From Phoma sp. XZ068 (taxonomy: Eukaryota > Ascomycota > Dothideomycetes > Pleosporales > Didymellaceae), in NCBI GenBank assembly GCA_004835665.1, contig RBKR01000005.1:248001-312000 (forward strand): DNA of 64,000 nucleotides, in the 5' to 3' direction. The notes beneath the pieces are model-generated. The model had not been told where the DNA came from. It ran no database searches and was given only the letters and a program-made list of their open reading frames with translations. Within the stretch, counting starts at the first letter, position 1. Each line of letters opens with the position of its first letter. The position numbers were made by a program, and so were the translations under genes. Below are positions 40,508 to 52,100 of the stretch, one piece after another.

Positions 40508-41510
40508 CTAATTCGCAGGCTTAACACCCTTATGAATCGCGGCAATACCATCCGTCAGATTCTCATACCCCTTCCCAGGAATCAAGAACCCAGCATCCCT
40601 AATCATACCGCTGAACTCTTCCTGGCTGGGGAATCGCGCAATGGACTCGACAAGGTACTGATACGATGCCTTGTCGCCAGCCACCAACTGCCCAATGTAG
40701 GGGATGGCGTTGAATGACCATTGCTGGTAGACGGCGTTGAAGAGGGGGTTCTCGACTTTGCTGAACTCGAGGCAGGCGAAGACACCGCCGGGCTTGAGTA
40801 CGCGGTATGCTTCCTTCAGTGCGATGTCTTTGTGTGTGAAGTTGCGGATGCCGAAGGCGACGGTGTAGAGGTCGATGGAGTTGTCGGGGATCATGTCGAG
40901 TTTCTCTGCGTTAGCCTCGACGAACTTCAGGCGTGGAGAGCGCGCGTAGGGTGTCTGGAGGCTCCGCTTCTTGCCCTCGGCTAGCATGTCGGGGTTGATG
41001 TCGGCCACGGTGACGTTGGTGTGGGCATCGTTGTTGATGTGCGAGGCGTGGTCGAGCATGCGGAAGGCGATGTCGCCAGTGCCGCCGGCAATGTCGAGGA
41101 TGTTCCAGCCTTTGGGGTCGGAGGGCGAGGCATTGATGGGGCTGCGGCCAGGGTTGAGGTTGCGCACGAAGTGGTCTTTCCAGAGGCGGTGGATGCCGAG
41201 TGACATGAAGTCGTTCATCGAGTCGTAGGAGGAGGCGACGGAGGAGAATACGCCGCGGACTGTTACATCCATGTTAGCCCTTATATAAATTGCAATTGGG
41301 TCTAGGTGTGTGCCCACCTCGCTGCTCCTTGAGCGCCTCAGCAACCGTCTCGAAGCCAAAGTGCGTCGTCCCATCCTGCGGTGACTTTGGTGGTGGCGGT
41401 TCCCTCACGCCCCTTGGTGCTGAAGCAGAGAATGCGCGAGCAGACTCCCTTCCTATCCTCGTCCTGGCGTCCAGCAATTGGCGTCCTATCCGGGCCCGTG
41501 ATGTCTGCAT
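40508..41510 (-). CDS. COQ5: ubiquinone C-methyltransferase COQ5
   Basis: Two exons (41510-41318 and 41259-40508), joined in frame across a 58-bp intron with a GCTAAC branch point, give 314 residues. Exon 1 is an Arg/Ala/Ser mitochondrial targeting peptide (MQTSRARIGRQLL and on). The mature part has both UbiE/COQ5 signatures: YDSMNDFMSLGIHRLWKDHF at the start and RVLKPGGVFACLEFSKVENP later, plus the SAM motif ILDIAGGTGDIAFRML. The enzyme C-methylates 2-methoxy-6-polyprenyl-1,4-benzoquinol in ubiquinone biosynthesis, in the matrix-side CoQ complex. It is head to head with BCKDH E1-alpha, another mitochondrial gene, with 256 bp between the ATGs. Confidence 0.96.
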
Positions 41511-41766
41511 ACTGGCGTTGTCGTGGAGGTCAGATGTCTTGGCGCGACTTTTCTTCGATGATGCGCGCTGGACTCCGCCGCGCGCGCACGTGCCCTAGGC
41601 TTTGTCCCGCTCCCTGGCTCGGCCCAAGCCGATTGACATCAACGAATCTGGGGTTCGGCTTAGGGAGCCCTTCGGCTTAAGCGGTGCAAGACAACCGACC
41701 ACCTTCCTTCCCCGATGGCCCAAATACCCAAGCCGCCGCACGAACATGTAGCACATAGACACCAAA
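41511..41766. promoter_or_regulatory. shared promoter, COQ5 / BCKDH E1-alpha
   Basis: Only 256 bp separate the divergent ATGs of two mitochondrial-enzyme genes. The middle contains ttcggctta twice within about 20 bp (near 41655-41682). No TATA box is evident. Confidence 0.6.
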
Positions 41767-43273
41767 ATGTCCTTTCGCTATTCTGCGCGTAGGCTGCGAC
41801 CACAAAGACTCCACACATCAGGCTTGACCTGCAATGCTGCAAGCACAGTGAGAGCACCCGCATGGCATTGCCGAGGGGTTGCTTCGACTGCAAATGCGGA
41901 GAAGTATGTGCACACACGCATTGAATTGTATGCATACTAACAACATGTAGAGTCCTTTTCCCTGGAGCACTGAACAGCGAATTCACAAACACCCTCGAGT
42001 TCCTCCGACCATCCGAGTCGAAAGGCGCCATATCCACATACCGATGTCTTAACCAGTATGGCGAAATCATAGACAAGAGCGTGGGGGCAGACACAACAGA
42101 TGAAGAAGCCCTCGAGCTGTACAAGAACATGGTGAAGCGTATGCACTTCAACAAATCTCCTCTTTTTTACGACTAACATCCACAGTCTCCATAATGGACC
42201 TTCTGATGTTTGAAGCCCAACGTCAAGGCCGCCTCTCCTTCTACATGGTTTCTGCCGGCGAAGAGGGCATCTCCATCGGCTCTGCCAGTGCCTTGCACCC
42301 CTCCGACGTCATCTTCACACAATACCGCGAGTCCGGCGTGTACCTGCAACGCGGCTTCACCCTCTCACAGTTCATGAACCAGCTCTTCGCCAACAACTCC
42401 GACAATGGTCTGGGCCGGAACATGCCTGTGCACTACGGGAGCAAGGAATTGAATATCCACACCATTTCCTCCACCCTCGCGACCCAGATCCCTCACGCAG
42501 CCGGCGCCGCATACGCCCTCAAGCTCCAGAATCAAGGGACCGTCGGTCGAATTGGCGCCCCATCTGCAGGAGAGGAGACCACAGAGAGAGTCGCAGTCTG
42601 TTTCTTCGGCGAAGGAGCAGCCAGTGAAGGCGACTTCCACTCCGCCCTCAACATCGCCGCCACCCGCCAGGTCCCCTGCATTTTCATCTGCCGCAACAAC
42701 GGCTACGCCATCTCCACACCGACATCAGACCAGTACCGAGGCGACGGCATCGCCAGCCGCGGCGCAGGCTACGGCATCGACACCCTCCGCGTCGACGGCA
42801 ACGACATCTTCGCCGTCCGTCGCGCCGTAAAGGAAGCCCGCACCCTCGCGCTCGAAGACGGCGGCCGCCCCGTCCTCGTCGAATGTATGGCGTACCGCGT
42901 AGGCCACCACAGCACATCCGACGACAGTTTCGCCTACCGCCAGAAAATCGAAGTCGAGGACTGGAAGCGCCGCGACAACCCCATCACGCGGCTGCGCAAG
43001 TGGCTCGAGGGCCGGGGCATCTGGTCCGACGACGCGGAGAAGGCGCTGCGCAGCGCGACGCGCAAGGAGGTGCTGCGCGCGTTTGAAGAGGCCGAGAAGC
43101 TGAAGAAACCGAGTATCAAGCATGCGTTTACGGATGTGTGGGAGAATGTTACGGAGGAGCAAAAGAGCCATATTGCTGAGATGGCGGATGTGCTGAAGCG
43201 GTATCCGAAGGAGTATGATCTTGAAGGGTATGAGGGCGGTGCTGGGGGGCTGGACGAGTTGTTGAAGAAGTAG
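41767..43273 (+). CDS. branched-chain 2-oxoacid dehydrogenase E1 alpha subunit
   Basis: Three exons (41767-41903, 41951-42138, 42186-43273) give 470 residues, all in frame. Residues 1-45 or so form a targeting peptide. The thiamine-diphosphate region is clear: GEGAASEGDFHSALNIAA and CRNNGYAISTPT (about 250-290). The phosphorylation loop YRVGHHSTSDDSFAYR near 345 is the BCKDHA signature and separates it from pyruvate dehydrogenase E1. The subunit decarboxylates 2-oxoacids of Leu, Ile and Val in the mitochondrial matrix, with the beta subunit (not in this window). The preserved Ser in the loop suggests kinase control as in other BCKDH complexes. Filamentous fungi have this complex although budding yeast does not. 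Confidence 0.96.
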
Positions 43274-43930
43274 ACTTGGTAGAATAAAATCAAAGAATAT
43301 TCATGAACAGTACACATCTAGTTTGTAGTCACCTCGCTTGCCTATTCCTCACTTATTGTTTTATCACTCATATACAGCACAAATTCGCCATCTCACATCG
43401 TATATTCAAACACCAATCCCTATCCTGCCCTATCCCACCCTAGCATACTCTTCCTCCCTTCCTTCCCACCCAAACACCAATGCAAACGCCCTTACAAATC
43501 CAAAACACCACGGATATAAACATTCTCATCTGCAATCCAATTCAATTCAGTCCCATCCAACCAACCAACATCCATGCGCCCATTCCGATTCCATGTGCCG
43601 AAAGCCGTTTCTCTACTATACCGTGACGTGAAGCAAGCGGCTACGAACCGCTCTTTATGTAACCTAGACCAACCAAAGCAAACGAATCGAAACGAATCGA
43701 AACGAAACAAGACCCAAGCAACCAAAGCAAACGCTTGCTGAAAAACACCATGTCGTTAGGAAAAGCAAAACAAAAGTATGAAGAAGCCCGCCGATACAAC
43801 TGCGCCGAGAGTATCGGATCCCAGGATGATGGATGGTAGTTTTGTGGGGAGACAGGATGCGAAATATGCGGGTATGTCGGTCGATATGTTGGATGAGAAT
43901 TACGTGTGCGTAAGTGTATGGAAGGGACGA
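43274..43930. other. intergenic, convergent 3' ends
   Basis: Holds the 3' UTRs of BCKDH E1-alpha and Atg13, which converge. Composition is C/A-rich; a short tandem of cgaatcgaaa lies near 43685-43705. No gene seen. Confidence 0.5.
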
Positions 43931-46720
43931 TTACCGACCACCCCAGGGCGACATGCGTTTCCCTGCAGCCCCGGAGCCCGAACTCCCTGGTGCTTCTTCG
44001 AGGCTGCGACGTGAGCCGCCAGCACCGATCTCGCTCATTTGGAAGAGGAGGGGCTCGTCGTCTTCTTGGCCGAGACCGCGGCTGGAGAAGCTGTAGCGGT
44101 TTGGTCGTTCTGTGGAGCTTGTTGCGCCGGATGAGGAGCCGTGGGAGAAGAAGCTTGTGCGGCCGCGAGAGCTGCCGGAGTAGTTTCCACGCTTGGCAGG
44201 CATGTTGGATGACGAAGGCTGCTGTGCGCTTTGATCGAGGGGATCTATCTCTTCGGAGCCTTGGTCGTCCTGGGTTCTGCTATTCCCTGCCTCGGTCTGG
44301 GCAAGCAGGCCGCTGGGGGTCAGGTTCTTGGCCCGCCCAACCTCTGTGAGTGGTAAACTAGCGGCGCGTCCATAGATGTCCGGGTCCTCTTCAGGCTGAT
44401 TACGGTCTTGCTGAGCAACCGAACTGGATCGGCGAGCATAATTTCGTTCCCAGTGCCGGGGTGAGGTGGGGATATCGATGGCATTTGTACTTGGATCGTT
44501 GCCCTCGTTCGGCTCTTGTGTGTCAGCCGCGTCCTGTTCGCGGTTTGGCCGGGATGATCGACTTCGGCGAGGCCGCGGCTCGTACTCGATGATGCTATTT
44601 GCGCTGAGGCGTGAAGGAATGGCGGGTGTGTGTGGTGTGTGTGGCGAGATCGGTTTGCCAGGTGATGAGGCAGTGGACACCGATGTACCAGCGATCATGG
44701 CAGGAACGCTGGAGAGTTGGCGGCTTGAGGATGAAGATGAACGGTGCAACATTGTGGAAGAGGAGACTGAGTCGGAGAGTGCCGCATGAGAATCCTTGAG
44801 ACGCTGATATTTAGACAGCTGAGCCGTGGTTCTACGCATGGCGGATTCTTTTGAGGCGTTGTCGCTTCGATTGAAGCTCTTCAATTCCTTCTTCGCTTCA
44901 AGCAGCTTCAGGAAGTCCGAGATGTTGTCGTCGTCTGACTTGACCTCGCCAGAGCTGCCGCCCTCTCCTTCGTTGAGCACGTCCGAACCACGCTGCAAGG
45001 AAGACGCGACGCTACCTTTGCCACTGCTCAAATTGTCGTCTTCAGTCTTGCTGCCACCGCTAGTGGAGAATCGATTTCTCCGATGGCCAAAACTACTACT
45101 ATACTTGATAGGTGCAGGTCGTGGTGAGCTTGATGCAGAAGAGACAATGGCTGTTTCATTAGGCAAGGACGGTGCCCTCAATGCTTGTTGAGGGAGCGCA
45201 GTCAGTGAAGTGCGGTTGCGAGGCTGAAGAAGTGGGTTCGGAGTGGCAGTACGTCCAAATGAACTGCTTGGTCGGCCCAATGAGCTGCCTGGCGAAGGGA
45301 GCGCTGCCGGACCTAGTGCAGGTGACGATGACAACGAGCCAGCTTTGAATGGCTGGAACGAGACTGATGTGCGTCGTTGGTACTGCGGACCATCGCCAGA
45401 CCGTAGTGATGACTTTGATCCTTGAGCAATGCGGTGGTTTGGCGGTGGTTTTTGTGGTGGTGATTCGTTGGGCGAAGATGAGGGCATATCTCGTACGGCA
45501 CGGAGAGCAGAGATAGGACTCGTTCCTGTTGGTGGTCCCACTTGATGGAATGTAGACATACTGCCGTATGCTTGCCCCACATCGGGCGTTTCTTGCGCAT
45601 TTAGCTTGTTGACGGGAAGGGAGCCAGGTATCGCTCCACGTTGTGACTGATCAAAGTATGTATTGTCCAGGCCCATGAACTCGGAGCTGAGCAATGACTC
45701 GGAGTCTTCGACACTGAATTCGCAATTTGTACGGTACTGCACGGATATACGCAATGGCCCAACCGGCGAGTGAGAAGGCCCAAAGTCCTGACGGTCGGTG
45801 ACGGGTTCTTCAGATTGGTACAGCGGCAAATTCAGGGTGTCGATGTGAGGACTCTTGAAATCGCCGTTTGTTATCCGGTAGGCTAGCTTCAGGGCAGGGT
45901 GATTTGCGGGTTGCTTCGCAATACTCTTGTAGTACTTGAAAGCAGGGATAAAGCGAATGTAGGTGTAGAGGGCACGGAATAAGACGACTGCCTTCTTGTA
46001 GACATTCGGTAGTGGGTCGTTCAGCTCCGTAGGGCGCACCGAGGACTTGTCGCCGACGCTTATTGTCCAGCGCTCGAGCAGAACTTGTGTTGCCTTCGCA
46101 GAGCGGCCTGCGGAGGCGTTGTCCAGGGCACGAGAAACGTCCCATCTTTTTCCGTTATCGTCATGTATGACCAAAGACTGGTTGTGCCCTAAAGCTTTTG
46201 TATCCAAGTATATCTCGATGCAAAGAGGGGGGTGTTGGCCAGCCATGGCATCCATGTTCTTCCAGTCGGCGAGGTCTTGTTGGACAACATCGCTATCGTC
46301 TAACACAACGTTGAACTGTGAGAGACGTCAGTATGAGATGAATGATTGGACGGTTATGGCGACGTACCCATTTGTTCTGCCGTATTCCACCGCTGTTGTT
46401 GAATGATTGTGGTAGTATGATTCGCGATGATATGATGGTGAGGGCGGCCTTGGTGAAGAAGTTCTGAGCGGGATTAGCAGAAGGCTTTAGGCAGGGCTGG
46501 CAGCGGTACGTACCTGGATGACTTGGTTCACCTTCTGGCTGTTTCTCTGGTCTGCTGTAGCCATATCGCCTTCCTCGTCATCGGGGCCTCTATCGCTGTA
46601 GGGATCGGTGTCTGGGGACGGCGAGGCGTACCGCTGGTTGTTTGTTCGTGTGGGATTCGTCTGGAGGCTGATGGCGGCCGAGGCTGTCCGCGGCGACGAG
46701 CGCGGGTAGGAGGGCTGCAT
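43931..46720 (-). CDS. ATG13: autophagy protein Atg13
   Basis: Three exons (46720-46514, 46463-46368, 46315-43931) give 895 residues with clean in-frame junctions. The HORMA domain covers about residues 60-330: NQVIQNFFTKAALTIISSRI across the first junction, then FNVVLDDSDVVQQDL, ERWTISVGD, YKKAVVLFRALYTYIRFIPA and LRISVQYRTNCEFSVEDSE. The rest is a long disordered Ser/Pro-rich tail with DDNISDFLKLLEAKKELKSF (about 610-630), the region expected to contact Atg17 and Atg1. Atg13 scaffolds the Atg1 kinase complex at the phagophore assembly site and is switched off by TOR phosphorylation; the many Ser-Pro sites fit that. The N-terminal 50 residues are an extra acidic leader. Confidence 0.95.
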
Positions 46721-49118
46721 GGTGCGGGAGGGCTGCTGCAGGAACAGACACGGAGGGTATATGAGCGACGGGTGCTGGGATGCGGTTATGGACGATGCGG
46801 CGAATACAGGTGTGTCCCGGGAGCCATCACGAGGGCGAGGGCTGGAGTCAGCAGCGACAGTCAGAAACGTCGTTCAGATGCACGCTGGGGGTCGTGCTGG
46901 GCTGGGGCAGCTCAGGCAACAGCCATGTCGTTGATCGAAAGGGCGCGGAGATGGGTGGAGATAAGGCTGGGGAGCTTGAGCACTGGAGCACCTTGGATAT
47001 CAGGTACCGGTGCGGTGGCGGGCGGTCAACGATGCGCTGCAGGTATCGTGTCTGGGTGTCGACGAGCACGCTAGCTGGTACACGAGCTGTTAAGAAGGGT
47101 CTGGCGAGCAAACGGCGTGCGAGGTGTATCAGAGCGTGTGCAGTTGGAGGTGTGACAGTTGAGCGTGACTCCGGCTGCCGAATGACGACGGGCTAGCTTC
47201 ACGACAAGGGCCAACGCTGATAGAGGACTGATAGGAGTCGCCGACGCCGGGAAGGGAAGCTGTCGGGATGCAACAGTCAAAGGAGCTGCAGAAGAGCGAG
47301 CGCTACCGTCTATGGCGCCTTCAACACAGTGTCCCCCAATTCTGGGGAAGCTGGAGCTCGTCTTCTTTGGTCGTAGTCCCTGGTTGGTGCATAAGAGCTC
47401 ACCACCATGCGGCCTGCGCTGCCGGCACCTAGCACCCGAGATCTGGCTACCACGATAAGGAACCTCGCTGAACCGAGTGCAGGTGCTCTGCTTTCGAAAC
47501 ACGGAACACAGCCAACGCGAGCGCCTACTGCTTGAAGCGCTGGACCAAAATAAAATTATACTGCTCTCCTCGAGCTGTGTAGTGCTGGGGCTGGCTGTCA
47601 CGTTGCGGAATCGCACGCCATTGGATCCGGCTATGCAGCACCGTTCCACACGCCTCACCTTCCTTTGTGCACAACTTCCAGCCAACCGAGCCTCACCGGT
47701 AACGCAAGATCCTGTCTGGTCTTCGTGTGTATCGTCCAGTGCTGGCTAAGACGCAGTGTTCGTGCCTGGTAGCTGCCTGGCTGCCAACAAAGCCCTCAAA
47801 GAGTCATTAATAGGCAATGCTAGGCTCACTAGGCAGCGTGGGTGTCCTGGAGGACTAAATTATGGGCTCATATCGTATGAAGCTTGCATCATCGATGTTG
47901 AAAACTTGCCAATGCGGCTGCCTCTGGTGCGGAGACTGCAGAGGCAGGGGTGAGACACTGCCTTCAACAAAGGTGATTGATTGCTGGAACTGAGTCCGCC
48001 CCATAACGTACCTACCTCTGCCTAGAAGCAGTCAGACATCTGAGCCTGACGAAGTGAGGAACGGCCCTGGGTTTGGGGCCTAGCTATGACAGCGTGTTCT
48101 CCGTTCTACATGTTCCCTGGGCACAATCCTGTATGAACTAGACCTAAAGCTCGTCATCGAGGAAGCCTTGTGTTTACCATCGTTTCCATGACACTGGCCA
48201 ACCGACGTTGAGCTCCAGGTTCCTGGTGCACTTCTGCCGCTCACCGCCTGTGGGGTGCTCGGTGCGTGTACATGAACGGCGATCCCCCAGACGCGTCGAG
48301 GGCTTTACCTTCCAAGTCGATGCAGTAGACATACCCGAGGTACGGTTCATCCCAAGGAATGGAACACTTGTCATTTCATCACGTCGTCGTAGACATGTCG
48401 ACCTCAATAGAGCAGCAGAGGAGGCTCGTGGAGCGCACTGGTAGCTGATTGGTCGACTCATGATGAGCATCGAAGACGCATCCCACGAACAGCCGCGTCG
48501 CGCTTCGTACCCCGCCAGCATCCATCACATACTTATAAGTGACGCGATTTGCGCGTAGTTGCGATCCTCAGTGCTACTGTTCGAATTCAAATTCCACTCT
48601 GAGTCACAACAAGACCTCTGCGACAATCAGCAGCGACGACTGACTAACCCCACCACATCTCATTCTATCGTCATAGACCTGGGTTACCTAGACCACAGAG
48701 GCCTGATAGGAGAAATAGCAACAGGAGTCACCGACTACTCACAGTGCTTCTCTGCCGAGGATCTTGACAAGACCCCGACTTAATCATCTCGAAGATTCTC
48801 ATCAATATCGCGTCCATTCGCCACCCCACTACTAGCACAATTGCCTCGAGCAACCGCGTTCTGTCAACTTGCCACTCGCCGCACGCAACGCTGCAAGCAC
48901 TTTCACGCACCCAATCCGCGATTCGCATACGATACATATCTCGAGTACTGTACAGTCTATTCGGGACACAGAACAGCCGAACTATCGCGTTCGGTGCACC
49001 CTTGGAGCTCAACCCTAGTTTCGCAGTCAGCACCTTTAAACACGCTTTGGTCCCTGAGATCATAGCGAGGGGCAGGCTTTTGTCGAAACTCTGGTAGACT
49101 CCCTCCACAATTTGGCAC
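46721..49118. other. long divergent intergenic region
   Basis: About 2.4 kb between Atg13 and the ankyrin/RCC1/BTB gene, which point away from each other. Several small frames exist on both strands (for example 47071-47685 minus and 48728-49120 minus), but none has an ATG plus consistent composition or intron signals. It probably contains long 5' leaders and promoters. No repeat is obvious. Confidence 0.5.
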
Positions 49119-52100
49119 ATGAGCGGCTATCTCTGGAAATACTACCTCGAAGATGACGTCGACAATTTCCGAAATGTCGTCGCATCAGCTACACAATCGT
49201 CCCGCGCGGGCGCGCAGAGAAGCCATACTGGCTGGCAAAGCGGAGGAACCGGCGCTGCCGTGAACAGTAGCCCAGGCAGTTACAATGCTTCACCAATGCT
49301 AGGCGCAAAAGGGCGCAAGACAGCCATGGGGCAGGGCGTAACGCTGAGTCGCTCGGACATCAACAGTCGCGACCCAGCAGGCCTCACGATACTGCATCAT
49401 GCAGCATCCTCAACATCTGAAAATGCAGTTGAGTTTGCACAGGTTCTGCTGGACCACCAGTGGACCGACTTGTACATCCAAGACGCAGAGAACGGGTGGA
49501 CACCCCTGCATCGAGCCTTCTACTTCGGCAACATCGCAATCGCGCGCCTAATTCTGAATCGAGACGCTCAGGATATACTTGGTCAGGGACATGGAGGATT
49601 CAACCAGCATGCGCGTGGTCTGGTCAAGATCAAGGACAAGGAAGGCTACGGTCCTCTCGATCTATTTTCCATGACGATCAAGGATCGAACATTACGACCG
49701 GATGAAGCTCCCATGTTTGACTCGGATTCAGACGATGAGATGGCCCACGGCGACAGCGGAGATATGGATGATGAATTGCGTAAACGCCTTTTATCTCCTT
49801 CGACCCTTCTCGGTGGCGATGAGGTTTACACCTTTGGCAGCAATAAGAACGTGACTCTCGGTTTCGGCGATCAGGACGACCGAGCATTCCCCGAGCGTGT
49901 GATACTGCGAAGGCCGGATCACCTCCTTCGGCGGTTCTACAAGGAGGACCGAGAAAGACATAGTCAGTTCTGGGCTGCGATGGGAGTACATATACAGGAT
50001 GCTGGGACGCAATCACCAAAAGGGACGGTTGATCTTCCGACGCACATCCGGAACACCCCAATTGTAATCCAGGATGTGCAGATGTCCAAATTGCACACTG
50101 CTGTACTTACAACGGACCCCGTTTCGAATTTGTACATGTGTGGACATGGCACTGGAGGACGTCTAGGAATCGGTAGTGAGACCACAAGCTACCAGTTCAC
50201 TTGCGTGGAAGGCGGCGGTCTGAGCCAGAAGAAGATCGCTGCAGTTGCCTTAGGGCAGAACCACACCCTTGCCGTTACGGATGAAGGCGAAATCTTCTCA
50301 TGGGGCAACAATGCATTTGGTCAACTGGGGTACAGCTTGCCGAAGCCGTCCCTCAAGGACGATGATCCCATCTCGACGCTGCCTCTTCAGATTTTCGGTC
50401 CCTTGAAACGCGAGGCAATCGTGGGTATTGCAGCTTCGCGAATACATTCAGTTGTCCACAGCGCAACATCTCTGTACACCTTTGGCAAGAACGATGGGCA
50501 GCTGGGCATTGTCGACTCAGACGCCCGATCACTGGATATGCAGGTCACTCCTCGCAAAATCGCCGCTTCCCTATTTTCATCGCCAATTGCCGCGGTATCA
50601 GCTATTGATGGCGCTTCGATTTGTATGCTCGAAAATCGAGAGGTCTGGGTCTTTGCCAATTACGGCTACTCAAAGCTCAATTTCGCGCTTGATAGTTTTA
50701 CAAGCAGTTTCCTCAAGGAGAGCTGGCTCACCACGAAGTACGACACGGCACCCAATAGGATCCACAAGATTACATCGGGTGGCGATACGATCTGTGCCTT
50801 ATCAACCTCTGGTGAAGTATTCACTGTGGCTGTGAGCCGTCGCTCGGATGGCTCTCAGGATACGAGCACATCGACCACGAATCCAAAGCAGATCCGCAAA
50901 GCCTTGTCTGTACCCTACCGTATCTGGTCTTCCAAGAAGAGCCACATGGCCGCAAGGGATGTTGATGTGGATCAAGATGGCTCTATCATTCTGACTACGG
51001 AAGCCGGTACTGTGTGGAGGCGCACGAGGAGAGCCACGATCAAGAGCGCAAATACCACTGCTGCGGCGGAGCTGAAGCCTAAGGACTATAAGTTTCAACG
51101 TGTGTCAGGCTTGACTCGAGTTGTTGCTGTTCGTGCATCTGCATATGGTGCGTACGCTGCAGTGCGAAAGGACTGCAATGTCACGCGCAATCAGATTGGC
51201 GTTGACGAGCCAAGTCTTTGGGAAGACCTCGCACCACTGCTGTCTTTCTATGACTTGACAAACTATGAGGAGTCATCAGATGATGAAGAGCCGGTGCCCA
51301 GGTACTGGAATCGACCTGGTCAATCGCAAGCCCTCCACAAGCGTGTCCTAAAATCGAAAGACCTCGAGAAGGAGGTTTCAGAGGTCTTGGAACAGGCCTC
51401 AATTACCTCAGAAAACACTTACGACATGGTAATTGGAAGCACGCTCTCCGATGTCCGCCTTCCTGCACACGAGTTCATTATGTCCGGTCGTTCCCGTGTG
51501 TTCAGAGAGGCCATGCTGGACTTCCGACTTAAGAGTTCCGAGCACGTCATACCGGATTTGCTGACCATCAGCAAGGATGGTGGCTCAACCCTTGTCATGT
51601 TCCAAGGCTTGGACTTCTTGACTGTTTTTGACCTGGTCCTTTACGCATACACTGATTCCATTGTCGAATTCTGGAATGTTACTCGACATGCGCCCGCTTT
51701 GGCATTTCGCTACCGATCTGTCCGAACTGAGCTTATGAAGGTAGCGTCCCGACTGGAGCTGCGACAACTCGAGCCAGCCGTACGTCAGATGGTCAGCCCT
51801 CGACGCTCATTACATGTGGATCTAGAGCTTGCCATTAAGGACCCCTCATTCTTCGAGAATGGAGACATCATTGTCGACCTTGCTGATGGCGAAATGCTAC
51901 TCCACTCTGATGTTGTCTGCCAGCGCTGCCCCTTCTTCGATGGCTTGTTCAGAGGTCGCGCCGGAGGGCAGTGGCTGTCAGGGCGACGGGAGGGCTCGGC
52001 ACCTGTGCGCATTGATTTGACGAATGTTGAGACGCATCTCTTTGAGCTTGTTGTTCGACATCTGTACACCGATGCCAGCGAGGAGATCTTCGACGATGTC

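Noticed and set aside
47071..49120. Frames in the Atg13 to BTB intergenic region
   Set aside because: Low-complexity or antisense, with no recognisable domain and no consistent splice structure.
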